From Cytophagaceae bacterium (GTDB lineage: Bacteria; Bacteroidota; Bacteroidia; Cytophagales; Flexibacteraceae): a stretch of DNA of 64,000 nt. Position numbers and translations under genes: made by a program. Below, piece by piece: positions 43,612 through 54,673 of this stretch (its first letter is position 1; each line of letters opens with the position of its first letter). The notes under the pieces were generated by a model. That model was given only the letters and a program-made list of their open reading frames with translations, was not told the origin of the DNA and made no database searches. Location of the stretch: positions 39,932-103,931 of the forward strand of contig JAIXQU010000101.1 in NCBI GenBank assembly GCA_027485575.1, read 5' to 3'.

Positions 43612-44667
43612 ATGATCACTTTTTTTCCCGGGCCCAGTCAGGTCCATTCAGAAACAGGACAATACTTGTCAGATGCCTTTCAAAGTGGCATTTTGAGTGT
43701 TAGCCACAGGTCCGAAACATTTAATAAGCTATCGGAAGAAACTTTAAAACTGCTTCACTTCAAACTGGCTATACCGGAAAGTTACACCATTTTGTACACC
43801 AGTTCAGCCACGGAATCCTGGGAAATAATCGCCCAATCTTTGACCAGGAACCAATCGGCCCACTATTCATCCGGATCTTTTGGAGACAAGTGGTTTCAAT
43901 ATGCGAAATCGCTGCGGCCAGCTTCACGAAAATTTCCTTTACACCTTAATCAAGAGCTCCATTCGGAATATCTGGATATAGTTGCTGCCGACGAAATCAT
44001 TTGCCTTACCCAAAACGAAACCTCAAATGGAACTCAGATTGGGTTTGAAACCATGGCAGCCCTCAGAGGTTCATTTCCAGATAAATTGATTGCCTATGAT
44101 TGTACTTCCTCGATGGCAGGCATTAATTTACCTTATATCATGGGAGACATTTGGTTTGCCTCGGTTCAGAAATGTTTTGGCCTGCCTGCTGGTTTAGGCC
44201 TTCTTATTCTTTCTCCGTCTGCCATTAAGAGAGCCCATGAAATTGGTGATAAAAAGCACTATAACAGTGTCTTAACTATGCTGGAGCATATTGAAAAATT
44301 TCAAACCAGTTGTACCCCCAATGTTTTGGGTATTTATTTACTTAATCGTGTCCTTCAAAATTCTCCTGGAATTGAAAGGACAGATGCGTTACTAAGAAAG
44401 AGGATGGAAAATTACCTGGATCTTTTTTCTAACTCTGGTTTTAAACCATTGATATCCAACTCAAAAATCAGGTCAACGACTGTTCTGGCATTGGAAGGAG
44501 AGCCAGATTTGATTGACGGCGTGAAAGCAGAGGCAAAAGCACAGGGCATCCTTTTGGGAGCGGGCTATGGAAAATGGAAATCAAGCACTTTTAGGGTTGC
44601 AAATTTTCCGGCATACACTGACGCTCAAATTGAACAACTTTCTCAATTCATCAGGCTTTTGGGTTAA
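43612..44667 (+). CDS. Class V aminotransferase (phosphoserine aminotransferase-like)
   Basis: A 351-residue PLP enzyme. N-terminus F-F-P-G-P-S-Q-V, S-S-A-T-E-S-W cofactor loop, D163 in A-Y-D-C-T-S-S, and Schiff-base lysine K187 in A-S-V-Q-K-C-F-G. It resembles SerC and alanine-glyoxylate aminotransferases; it lacks a clear diagnostic that separates the two. It starts 1 nt after aroQ. Serine or a related amino acid is the likely product. Confidence 0.85.
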   Translation: MITFFPGPSQVHSETGQYLSDAFQSGILSVSHRSETFNKLSEETLKLLHFKLAIPESYTILYTSSATESWEIIAQSLTRNQSAHYSSGSFGDKWFQYAKSLRPASRKFPLHLNQELHSEYLDIVAADEIICLTQNETSNGTQIGFETMAALRGSFPDKLIAYDCTSSMAGINLPYIMGDIWFASVQKCFGLPAGLGLLILSPSAIKRAHEIGDKKHYNSVLTMLEHIEKFQTSCTPNVLGIYLLNRVLQNSPGIERTDALLRKRMENYLDLFSNSGFKPLISNSKIRSTTVLALEGEPDLIDGVKAEAKAQGILLGAGYGKWKSSTFRVANFPAYTDAQIEQLSQFIRLLG

Positions 44668-44724
44668 GAGCACAGAATTATTCAATTTTCCTTTTCCACT
44701 ATTATTCTAATATTCACTTCCTAA

Positions 44725-46725
<2,001 letters not shown>

Positions 46726-46733
46726 ACATTTTA

Positions 46734-47132
46734 ATGGTTTACTACCCAATTCCAATGCACCCAATACCCATCATCAAATTTGAAACTGCCAGTATAACTG
46801 ATTCACCTGGAAATCTTGCTGAAGAGATAATTACAGGTGTGGCCAGCCAGGTTGCACTTTTGATACAAAAATTTAGAGCAGTTCTTGTGTTGTCTGGTGC
46901 GGCAGGGGTAGTTAAAAACTGGGTTGCCAACTATAAAGCAGCGGCTGCAACCGGAAATCCTGTTCTCATTTCTAATGGTTCAAAATACTTTCAGCCTTTT
47001 GGAATAGAGGTAACACAAAGTCCTTGCGAAAGAGGACATTTTGCAAACAGATCTCAATTTCTCCAATTGAAAGAAACATTTGAAACCCTTTGGAAATCAG
47101 GTGCAATTCCAATCGAAAATGAAAATGATTAA
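46734..47132 (+). pseudogene. Truncated glutamate 5-kinase (proB) relic
   Basis: A 132-codon ORF (or 125 codons from the ATG at 46755) that aligns with the N-terminal half of Bacteroidota ProB: T-A-S-I-T, V-L-V-L-S-G-A-A-G, K-A-A-A-A-T-G-N-P, C-E-R-G-H-F-A-N-R-S-Q-F and the end G-A-I-P-I-E-N-E-N-D. It stops exactly at the NEND motif, so about half the kinase domain and everything beyond is missing. The ATP-site glycine (K-x-G-T) is replaced in K-F-E-T. Both facts argue against activity. The next gene's start codons lie inside the N-E-N-D codons. Confidence 0.75.
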
Positions 47133-47925
47133 GTTTTCTGCCTTTTTATTGAACGTTACACTTTGGATTTTTCTGACAGGCTGTTCATCTAAAAATGCCG
47201 AAAAGGAAATCGAACAGTTCCCCGTTTTTGAATCTCATAGTTTTAAAGCCATTCCAGGTGAAAAACTGGTTTATGAAGTAAGTGCGGGTCCTTTTGATGT
47301 AGGCGATATTTCCGTTTTTGTTCGTGATACCATTGAAAAAGTTGGTCAACTAAGTTGTTTTCGAATTGATGCCAGGGCAGGAAGCAAATCTGGAATATCC
47401 TGGATTTCTCAAATCAAACATGATTGGAGTTGCTGGGTAGATTCAGCCAGTGGAAGAAGTGTCAAAATGACCAGAAATGTCATTGAGAATGGATACAGAT
47501 CCCAACAGGTCTCCTTTTTTTTGCCTGATAGTCAGATTATTAAACAATATGATTTACACAAACCTGGAGTGCCTTTAAAAATTTTCAATGCGCCGCCAGA
47601 CCGGATGAAAGATTTGGTCAATGTTATCTGGCAACTCCGGTATACCCCATTTGAGGAATCCAAAATAGGCGATACTTTGAATTACCTGGCCTTCTTTGAT
47701 AGCCAATGGCTCTTGTTTAAAATACGGTTGGCAGGGGTCAAAACCATTAAGAAGAAGAAAAATAGTTTCCGGTATTTTGTTTTGGTCCCTTTGGGAATAG
47801 AATCCAAATATTTAAGAGGAAAAGACCCGGTTGAAATCTGGATAGAATCAGATTCCAGAAGAAGGCCATTTCGGGTGCAGGTATCTTCTTATTTTGGTCA
47901 GTTGGCCATCCGTTTGAAATATTAA
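47119..47925 (+). CDS. DUF3108 lipoprotein
   Basis: A 268-residue protein starting at ATG 47119 or 47125; a longer frame from 47080 only adds proB-region sequence. It has a lipoprotein signal with lipobox L-T-G-C near residue 22 and a C-terminal DUF3108 beta-rich fold (E-K-L-V-Y-E-V-S-A-G-P ... R-R-R-P-F-R-V). Members are periplasmic or outer-membrane proteins of unknown function. The start overlaps the truncated proB ORF. No terminator lies directly after the stop. Confidence 0.82.
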   Translation: MKMIKFSAFLLNVTLWIFLTGCSSKNAEKEIEQFPVFESHSFKAIPGEKLVYEVSAGPFDVGDISVFVRDTIEKVGQLSCFRIDARAGSKSGISWISQIKHDWSCWVDSASGRSVKMTRNVIENGYRSQQVSFFLPDSQIIKQYDLHKPGVPLKIFNAPPDRMKDLVNVIWQLRYTPFEESKIGDTLNYLAFFDSQWLLFKIRLAGVKTIKKKKNSFRYFVLVPLGIESKYLRGKDPVEIWIESDSRRRPFRVQVSSYFGQLAIRLKY

Positions 47926-48019
47926 ACTCGCCAGTGTTCCTTTTGTTAATGAAGGCGAATACAAACCAAGGTTGTCATTTCAGATTATTTGGGTAAGGTC
48001 TTGATGGATTAATATTTTA

Positions 48020-48106
48020 TTACTTATTCCATCCAGATTTTGCGGGTCCATATTTTCCTGTCAGGGTTTCACGGGTCTCCTTAAATAATCCAGGCAAAGT
48101 ATCCAT
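48020..48106 (-). other. Small protein-like open frame (28 codons), possible relic
   Basis: An ATG at 48104-48106 on the minus strand opens 28 sense codons to a TAA at 48020-48022. The peptide (G-L-F-K-E-T-R-E-T-L-T-G-K-Y-G-P-A-K-S-G-W) is unusually protein-like for a random frame in AT-rich DNA and may be the C-terminal end of a lost gene. No family was recognised. Confidence 0.2.
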
Positions 48107-48146
48107 TCAGAAGATTGTAGTAAACAAGCAGTTCAATTATAAATTT

Positions 48147-48183
48147 AAAAAAAAGGCTGGAAAATATTCCAGCCTTTTTTTAT
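48147..48183. terminator. Terminator-like hairpin immediately upstream of the GH42 gene
   Basis: Perfect 8-bp core GGCTGGAA (48155-48162) / TTCCAGCC (48167-48174), loop AATA, extended by an A run (48147-48154) facing a T run (48175-48181). It ends about 13 nt before the ATG at 48196 and lies 220 bp after the DUF3108 stop, so it is either a transcript end for that operon or an attenuator in the leader of the beta-galactosidase gene. Confidence 0.85.
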
Positions 48184-48195
48184 TGATTCGCACCC

Positions 48196-50304
48196 ATGAA
48201 GCAGTTGATAAAAGTTTGTTTTTGTTTGATTCTGATTTTTTCGGGCTTGAAATTCTCAGAAGCTCAAAATCTGGAAAAGTGGTTCCCAAAACAGGATTTA
48301 ATGAAAGTTGGGGTTTACTATTATCCTGAGCAATGGCCAAAAAATCAATGGGAAAGAGACATAAAAAACATGGCTGGAATGGGCTTTCAGTTTACGCACT
48401 TTGCCGAATTTGCCTGGGCCTACCTGGAACCCGAAGAAGGAAAATATGATTTTGCATGGTTAGATGAAGCAGTTGATTTGGCAGCAAAAAATGGTTTGAA
48501 GGTAATCATGTGCACCCCTTCGGCAGCACCACCCATTTGGTTGACCGAAAAATATCCCGAGACTTTGATAACCAATGTGGATGGAGTTGTTCAGCAACAT
48601 GGCAGTAGAGAACATTGCTCCTGGTCAAGTCCGAAATACAGAGAGTTAAATGAAAAAATTGTTGCGGCCATGGCAAAGAAATATGGAAACGATAAGCGTA
48701 TCTGGGGCTGGCAAATCGATAATGAGCCTTCCCACTATGCCGCGGAATATGATTATAGTCTGGCGGCCAGGGCCAGTTTTATCAATTGGCTCAAGAAGAA
48801 GTATACCTCGATTGAAAAGCTGAATGAAATCTGGGGAACTTCTTTCTGGAGTATTAAGTATCAAAATTTCGAACAGGTCAGGATTCCAAATTCAAAAGAA
48901 TTGCCCCAACAACCCAATCCCCATGCCATGCTCGATTTCAGGCGGTTTACTGCGGCAGAATGTGCTGATTTCGTGGGATTTCAATCCAGAATATTGAAGC
49001 AGAATATTTCAAAAGACCAATGGGTGACTACCAATTTTATGAGTAACCATACACCCAATGATCCCTTTCTAAACAAAGATCTGGATTTTGTCACCTTTAC
49101 TTCATATCCTGTTGCAGGCTATGCCGTAGGCTTTGGAGACAATGGATTCAGGGTTAATTCTCCAACAACAAATGCTTTTCCGCATGACTATTTCAGGTCA
49201 ATTAAAGGGGTAACCGGGATCATGGAATTGCAACCAGGTCAGGTAAACTGGGGCAGATACAACCCTCAGCCTTTGCCTGGCGCTGTTCGACTATGGTTGT
49301 TTCAGGCATTTGGTGCAGGTTCTGCTTTTGTTTGCGCTTACAGGTACCGGCAGCCTCTTTATGGTAGTGAACAATATCACTATGGCATGGTGAATCCAGA
49401 TGGGGTTACGCCTTCACCAGGCGGAAAGGAGTATATGCAAACCATGAAGGAAATTGCAGAATTGAAATCTAAATTCAAACCTGCAAAAGAATATCCGCCA
49501 CAACTAACATTAAGCAAAACCGCAATTTTGTACAGCAAGGATAATATCTGGGAAACCAATTACCAGCGGCAATCCAATCAATGGAATTCCCAGTTCCATG
49601 TTACAAAATATTATGAGGCTTTGAGGACATTGAAGGTACCGGTTGATTTTGTTGAAGAAGATGCCGACTTTTCAAAATATTCTTTTCTTGTAGTACCAGC
49701 CTATCAACTTGTGGATGAGGTCCTGATTGCTAAACTTCAAAAATTTGCCGACAAAGGCGGACAGCTGATTTTAACCTGCCGTTTTGCCCAAAAGGATAAA
49801 AATGCAAAACTTTGGGAGGCACCTTTCCAGGCTCCATTGAAAAAATTGGCAGGTGTTAATGTCCGGTTTTTTGATATGTTACCTGATGACAAATACGGAA
49901 AGGTGGCCTTCGCAGGAAAAAATTATGAATGGAACAACTGGGCTGAAGTATTGGATCCTGAAGAAGGAACTCAAACCCTGGCCACTTATTTTGACCAGTA
50001 TTATAAATCTTCCGCTGCCATTTCTCAGAAAAAAACAGGAAAAGGTACTGTCACTTACATTGGTGTGGAAACTGATGGGTTCAAACTTGAAAAATCAATA
50101 CTTAAAGGTGTTTATGAAAAAGCCTTGAGTAGGCCTATGGAAGAACTTCCTGATGGATTAGATATCAATTATCGGGATGGTCTTTGGGTAGCGACCAATT
50201 TTCATAGCACGGAAAACCGAAAAGTAAATCTTTCTTCTAAAGCAAAAATTTTGCTGGGAGAGGCAGATTTAAAACCGTGCGGGGTGTTGGTTTGGACAGA
50301 GTAA
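48196..50304 (+). CDS. GH42 beta-galactosidase, secreted
   Basis: A 702-residue glycoside hydrolase family 42 enzyme with signal peptide (1-23). Y-Y-P-E-Q-W, acid/base glutamate E177 in I-D-N-E-P-S and nucleophile E344 in I-M-E-L-Q-P lie in the (beta/alpha)8 barrel; a trimerisation domain and small C-terminal domain follow. It hydrolyses beta-galactosides in the periplasm or outside. The terminator hairpin 13 nt upstream suggests that its expression is controlled by read-through. Confidence 0.95.
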   Translation: MKQLIKVCFCLILIFSGLKFSEAQNLEKWFPKQDLMKVGVYYYPEQWPKNQWERDIKNMAGMGFQFTHFAEFAWAYLEPEEGKYDFAWLDEAVDLAAKNGLKVIMCTPSAAPPIWLTEKYPETLITNVDGVVQQHGSREHCSWSSPKYRELNEKIVAAMAKKYGNDKRIWGWQIDNEPSHYAAEYDYSLAARASFINWLKKKYTSIEKLNEIWGTSFWSIKYQNFEQVRIPNSKELPQQPNPHAMLDFRRFTAAECADFVGFQSRILKQNISKDQWVTTNFMSNHTPNDPFLNKDLDFVTFTSYPVAGYAVGFGDNGFRVNSPTTNAFPHDYFRSIKGVTGIMELQPGQVNWGRYNPQPLPGAVRLWLFQAFGAGSAFVCAYRYRQPLYGSEQYHYGMVNPDGVTPSPGGKEYMQTMKEIAELKSKFKPAKEYPPQLTLSKTAILYSKDNIWETNYQRQSNQWNSQFHVTKYYEALRTLKVPVDFVEEDADFSKYSFLVVPAYQLVDEVLIAKLQKFADKGGQLILTCRFAQKDKNAKLWEAPFQAPLKKLAGVNVRFFDMLPDDKYGKVAFAGKNYEWNNWAEVLDPEEGTQTLATYFDQYYKSSAAISQKKTGKGTVTYIGVETDGFKLEKSILKGVYEKALSRPMEELPDGLDINYRDGLWVATNFHSTENRKVNLSSKAKILLGEADLKPCGVLVWTE

Positions 50305-50399
50305 AATCTTTGTTTCCATGAAAATTGAACCAAATAATTTTAAAGTCGTGGCCATAATTTTAAAAAAGGCCTGAAGATGACCGATATAAATATTATTCG

Positions 50400-50678
50400 T
50401 TACTCCATTACCTCTGCCGAAATTCCGGCATCGCAGATTTTATTTCTCATATGAGCCATTTTTTCCCATTCTCCTGTTTTTACAGTGCACTTACCCTTGA
50501 AGTGAATAATGGTCGCACATTGCTCAGCTTGCTCAGGAGTGTGCCCGCAAACATCGCACAGAGTCAAAATAACGTGGTCGAAAGTGTTGAAATCGTCATT
50601 AAACACCACAAGTTTGTACAAGGTGACCTCAACTGTGAGGAGATCAACTTCTTCTTCGATATCAAATTGAGTTGCCAT
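50400..50678 (-). CDS. clpS: ATP-dependent Clp protease adaptor ClpS
   Basis: A 92-residue adaptor that delivers N-degron substrates to ClpAP. Signature V-V-F-N-D-D-F-N-T-F-D-H-V and H-F-K-G-K-C in the core fold. It is divergent from the symporter gene. A perfect TAATTTTG box on the minus strand (50686-50693) ends 7 nt before the ATG. Confidence 0.93.
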   Translation of the reverse strand: MATQFDIEEEVDLLTVEVTLYKLVVFNDDFNTFDHVILTLCDVCGHTPEQAEQCATIIHFKGKCTVKTGEWEKMAHMRNKICDAGISAEVME

Positions 50679-50685
50679 ACAATTG

Positions 50686-50693
50686 CAAAATTA
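50686..50693 (-). promoter_or_regulatory. Candidate -7 promoter box (TAATTTTG) of clpS
   Basis: Minus-strand TAATTTTG, a full match to TAnnTTTG, ends 7 nt before the clpS ATG at 50678. The -33 is not clear. Confidence 0.5.
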
Positions 50694-50747
50694 AATCCAA
50701 ATTTCCCTTTCACCACCACTTTTCTGTAAATAGCCGCAAATTTCTAT

Positions 50748-52220
50748 ATGAGTCCCTTCCTTGGCATTGCCTTAATTCTGGTTTACTTTTCAATTTTGAT
50801 TACCGTTTCCTGGTTTACTGCCAGGGGTGAAAAGGGTACAGATGCGTTTTTTACTGCAAACCGCTCATCCAAATGGTATCTGGTAGCTTTTGGAATGATT
50901 GGTACCTCTCTCTCAGGAGTCACCTTTATTTCAGTTCCTGGAATGGTTAAGGCTGGGCAATTTCACTATTTACAAATGGTTTTTGGATACCTAATCGGGT
51001 ATTTTATTATCGCCAATTTGCTAATGCCCATGTATTATCGGCTTAATCTGGTTTCCATTTATACCTATCTGGAACACCGGTTCGGGTATTGGGCATATAA
51101 AACGGGTGCCGGATTCTTTCTTCTATCCCGTTTGATAGGTTCTTCAGCCCGGTTCTATCTGGTTTTGAGCGTGTTGCATTTTTCTATTTTTGAACCCTTT
51201 GGAATACCTTTCTGGGTTTCAGTGGGAATTGGCCTTTTGCTGATTTGGGTTTATACCTACAAGGGCGGAATGAAAACCATCATCATTACAGATACCTTGC
51301 AAACGTTTTGCATGCTGGCAGGCGTTGTGGCTTCTATAATCTACCTTTCCAAACAACTGGACCTGGGAATGATGGATTTGCCTGGATTTATTAACTCAGA
51401 TCCACTTTCTGAAATCTGGTCTTCTGATTTTACTCAAAAATCATTTTGGGTAAAACAGGTTTTGGCCGGTGCTTTTATTGCCATTACTATGACAGGTCTT
51501 GACCAGGACATGATGCAAAAAAATCTGACCTGTAAAAGCAAAAAAAAAAAAAAAAAGAACATGTATTGGTTTAGCGGAATCCTATTGTTGGTGAATTTCC
51601 TTTTTCTGGTTTTGGGCCTGTTGCTCTATTCCTATGCCAGCAGAATTCATTTGGAGCTTCCCCTAAAATCAGATCAGCTTTTCCCCCTCATTGCCTTGCA
51701 ACATTTTCCGGTATGGCTAGGGTTGATGTTTCTCATGGGAATCATTGCCGCCACTTATGCCAGTACAGATTCTGCTTTAACGGCTTTAACCACTTCTTTT
51801 TGTTTTGATTTTTTAAATTTCAGCTCTTTAAAAGAAGAGGAAAGAGGACCAACAAAGTTCAAGGTTCACCTGGCCATGTCAGGATTGATTTGGGTTATTG
51901 TATTGGTCTTTTTTAAGTTTAATGAAGGTAGCCTCATAGTTACCGTATTTGAACTGGCAGGATACACATATGGACCATTGTTGGGTTTGTATGCGGCTGG
52001 TATGCTCACCCGGATTAAAGCAAAAGATTCCTGGATTCCAGCCATTTGTGTGGCCTCACCCATCGTTTCCTATTTCTTGAAAATGTATAGTCCTGTTTTA
52101 TTTAACGGTTATGAAATTGGTTTTGAGATTTTGATCATTAATGGATTAATCACCCTTTTCCTACTTTATTTCTCTTCGTTTTTTAATAAGTCTATTGAAA
52201 TCGCTTCCATAAAGAACTAA
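50748..52220 (+). CDS. Sodium:solute symporter (SSS family) with internal A17 tract
   Basis: A 490-residue, 12-13 helix transporter of the SSS family (G-T-S-L-S-G-V-T-F-I-S-V-P-G near the N-terminus, G-L-D-Q-D-M-M-Q-K-N in the core). The substrate is unknown. At 51540-51556 is a run of 17 A coding for six lysines (265-270) in a cytoplasmic loop. One A fewer or one A more leads to a stop within 13 codons, so the tract could switch expression on and off. It starts with ATG at 50748, divergent from clpS. Confidence 0.88.
   Translation: MSPFLGIALILVYFSILITVSWFTARGEKGTDAFFTANRSSKWYLVAFGMIGTSLSGVTFISVPGMVKAGQFHYLQMVFGYLIGYFIIANLLMPMYYRLNLVSIYTYLEHRFGYWAYKTGAGFFLLSRLIGSSARFYLVLSVLHFSIFEPFGIPFWVSVGIGLLLIWVYTYKGGMKTIIITDTLQTFCMLAGVVASIIYLSKQLDLGMMDLPGFINSDPLSEIWSSDFTQKSFWVKQVLAGAFIAITMTGLDQDMMQKNLTCKSKKKKKKNMYWFSGILLLVNFLFLVLGLLLYSYASRIHLELPLKSDQLFPLIALQHFPVWLGLMFLMGIIAATYASTDSALTALTTSFCFDFLNFSSLKEEERGPTKFKVHLAMSGLIWVIVLVFFKFNEGSLIVTVFELAGYTYGPLLGLYAAGMLTRIKAKDSWIPAICVASPIVSYFLKMYSPVLFNGYEIGFEILIINGLITLFLLYFSSFFNKSIEIASIKN
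51540..51556 (+). repeat. A17 homopolymer inside the symporter gene
   Basis: Seventeen consecutive A, in frame, after TGTAAAAGC. The 16-A version gives AGA-ACA-TGT-ATT-GGT-TTA, then TGA; the 18-A version gives GAA-CAT-GTA-TTG-GTT-TAG. Slippage-prone length. Confidence 0.95.
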
Positions 52221-52308
52221 AATCTTACGCTTAACATTTTTTTTGCCAATGCCTGCATAAAGTGTTGTTTGATAACCCTTTCCTTCACGTTGAGAATTGG
52301 ATAACCCT

Positions 52309-53424
52309 ATGCAGAGATTTTACGCGGTCATTTTTTTGACCATGATTGGCATTCATAATATAAAGGCTCAGGTTTCGGAAGCCTTTCCAGCCTCAACCGT
52401 TACCTACAAAGTAGTTCTGGACGACCCCAAAGACTTAAATAATCTTTGGATTCATATTCAGCCGGTTACCCTCGATATCATGCAAATGAATTCTGTAATT
52501 GGTTCGGGTTTGGATGTAACTTATGTCCCTGTTTCAAAATTGGAATTGAAAGGCGGAGTCAGAGGAAATCTGATTGATGCTTTTGATATTCAAAGATTTG
52601 CCGCCAATAAAAATTCTTTTATCACCACCCAGGAAAGTAAAAGGGAACAAGGCAAAATGGTTGTCACAAACAATTTTTCCAGGTTTTTTGCTGCGGAAAT
52701 AGGAGGAACCTACGCCATAAAAGACATGATCAAAGATGGTAGTTCAAAAATCATTCTTGCCGAACAAGCAATACCTGGCAATACAACAATGCCTGAAAAG
52801 ATTGAAGTGAATGCCAAAGTCAGAAAAATATTCGGGGCCAGGTTGGGCCTAAACTCTATGGCATCCACTGTGGCTGTTCAAAAGGCCCTGAAAGACCAAA
52901 GTGTGGACCTAAAAGGCGACAAAGGAACAATTATCAGTAACCAGGGCACGAGTTCACCAAGTGGATTTAAGACCGCAGATAACAACAATTTGCTTTATTC
53001 TAATTTCGCATCAACTGGGATTTATCTGGGCGCCTCTTTTCAGACCATAAAAAATATCGCTATCAAAACGGATAGAAATGGCATTCTCGCCCAAAATTCA
53101 ATACTAACTTTTTATGGAGATTTAATTATAAATCCATGGACAAGGGTGGAAGACATTCAGGCAAAAAATGTAGGCAAAGAAGGAAGCGAAACTTTTAACG
53201 CTTCACCCATCAAGGTAAATAAAATAGGAGCAAGGGCAGGATTTGAATTGAGGTATAATCAATCTTCATTGATTTCTATGGGAGGAGAGTTGGGTTACCG
53301 GCCTGCTATTTCCGGACAAGGATTGTATGCTCAATTGAAAATCAGTTTTCCATGTTTCTCCTTTGGCAGTTCACAACAAAAAGTTGCAACGAATGTGGGT
53401 AAGACCCAAAGCCTATCGCAATAA
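52309..53424 (+). CDS. Secreted surface protein, beta-strand-rich, unrecognised family
   Basis: The ATG at 52309 gives 371 residues with a signal peptide (hydrophobic about 5-17); a TTG at 52297 would add four. The body is a strand-rich protein with repeated short T/V/I patterns and ends in G-L-Y-A-Q-L-K-I-S-F-P-C-F-S-F, reminiscent of outer-membrane strands, with a 27-residue tail after it. I do not recognise a family. It follows the symporter gene by about 88 nt and precedes a strong terminator, so it may be a separate or co-transcribed gene. Confidence 0.6.
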   Translation: MQRFYAVIFLTMIGIHNIKAQVSEAFPASTVTYKVVLDDPKDLNNLWIHIQPVTLDIMQMNSVIGSGLDVTYVPVSKLELKGGVRGNLIDAFDIQRFAANKNSFITTQESKREQGKMVVTNNFSRFFAAEIGGTYAIKDMIKDGSSKIILAEQAIPGNTTMPEKIEVNAKVRKIFGARLGLNSMASTVAVQKALKDQSVDLKGDKGTIISNQGTSSPSGFKTADNNNLLYSNFASTGIYLGASFQTIKNIAIKTDRNGILAQNSILTFYGDLIINPWTRVEDIQAKNVGKEGSETFNASPIKVNKIGARAGFELRYNQSSLISMGGELGYRPAISGQGLYAQLKISFPCFSFGSSQQKVATNVGKTQSLSQ

Positions 53425-53516
53425 AAAAAATATTTGTATTCCTTTGGTTACCTTTTGGTTGAGTGAGAGTATATAGGTACAGATACACAAATTTATTCAT
53501 ACACCTGTAATATATT

Positions 53517-53550
53517 AAAAAGGCCCTTTCATAAAGGGCCTTTTTTTTGT
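53517..53550. terminator. Bidirectional intrinsic terminator
   Basis: A 13-bp perfect stem (53517-53529 and 53533-53545, arm AAAAAGGCCCTTT) with 3-nt loop CAT and a T8 run, between convergent genes at 52309-53424 and 53555-54649. Confidence 0.93.
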
Positions 53551-53554
53551 AGCC

Positions 53555-54649
53555 TTATTGGTTGATAATCAGCTTCTTTCTGGAAATAGACCCATCCTTA
53601 CTTTCGGTTTGGACAATATAAATTCCTCTTGGCAGTTTTCCGGTTTTAATAGTTTCTCCTGGTGATGATGGTGTAATTTCAAATATTTCTTTCCCTGTTG
53701 GAGAAAATAATTTTACTTTTTTTAATATTTTTTCTGATTGAATTGAAAAGCTATTTGTTGCCGGATTTGGATAGGGAGTAAAATCGAAATCAGGTATAGA
53801 GCTTACGAGTGTTCTTGCCCGGCTAACCAAGGGCAACTGGGCTTTTGATCCGATAAAATCTCCATTTTCATCATAAGAAATGGTTAAAAGGGGTGCTTTA
53901 TAATCATTGGTCCAAAGCAAAAGCTGTTGAGAATAAAAATCAGGCAAGGTGGTTGGAAATGGCAGCCAGGTTGGTGTGCCAAACAAAGAAGCCCTTACCT
54001 GGGCCGAAAATACGATTTTAAGGGTCTGGATATTCCGTAAACATTCAAAATTTCCACCCTGAAACTGGGCCGTTCCAAATCCATCAATTATGCTTGTGTC
54101 AGTGATGTTTCCAATAATTCTGACACTATCTACGTTGGCTTGGATAGGCCCTATCGGAACTACCGTATCATATCTGAAAGTAAACCTGGTTGTGGCTGCA
54201 GCTTTTAAATTCATTCCCATTGTTGCTGGAAATGTCAAAATGGGAAGTCTGGAACTAAACCTTAACGGAGCGGCCGTAAATGGAAGGTTAATAGGAAACC
54301 CATCTGTATTAAAGACAGATCCTCTGGCATAAAATCCAGTTGCATCCTTTTCGAAATAGGTATAGGATTTTCCTGTAAGTGAGGCCAGATTAGCACCTTG
54401 CATTGCAGAACCAAAAGGAGTAGAAGCTGCGTTCAGGTAATAGGTAGTGTCCAAACCTTCGGTGTTGGTTATTGCCAGCAGTTCATAATTTGCATTCGTG
54501 TCGGCAATAGGGATCAGGTTGTTGAGGTCTACTGTGGTTTCGTATACCACATCACCTGGTCCTGCAAGGTCAGCTGTTGTTAATGAAATTTGCGAGAAAG
54601 CCCATTGGGTTTGGACCAAAATGATAAATAAAACTAAGTGTTTTTTCAT
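53555..54649 (-). CDS. T9SS type A sorting-domain secreted protein
   Basis: A 364-residue protein with a signal peptide (1-19) and a C-terminal Por-secretion domain (about 290-364): Y-P-N-P-A-T-N-S-F ... L-P-R-G-I-Y-I-V-Q, the type A T9SS signal. The remainder is beta-rich without a recognised catalytic domain. It is exported by the type IX secretion system to the cell surface. The promoter is unusually clear (54674-54707). Confidence 0.9.
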   Translation of the reverse strand: MKKHLVLFIILVQTQWAFSQISLTTADLAGPGDVVYETTVDLNNLIPIADTNANYELLAITNTEGLDTTYYLNAASTPFGSAMQGANLASLTGKSYTYFEKDATGFYARGSVFNTDGFPINLPFTAAPLRFSSRLPILTFPATMGMNLKAAATTRFTFRYDTVVPIGPIQANVDSVRIIGNITDTSIIDGFGTAQFQGGNFECLRNIQTLKIVFSAQVRASLFGTPTWLPFPTTLPDFYSQQLLLWTNDYKAPLLTISYDENGDFIGSKAQLPLVSRARTLVSSIPDFDFTPYPNPATNSFSIQSEKILKKVKLFSPTGKEIFEITPSSPGETIKTGKLPRGIYIVQTESKDGSISRKKLIINQ

Positions 54650-54673
54650 AAAAAGAATTCAGATTTGAAGCAT

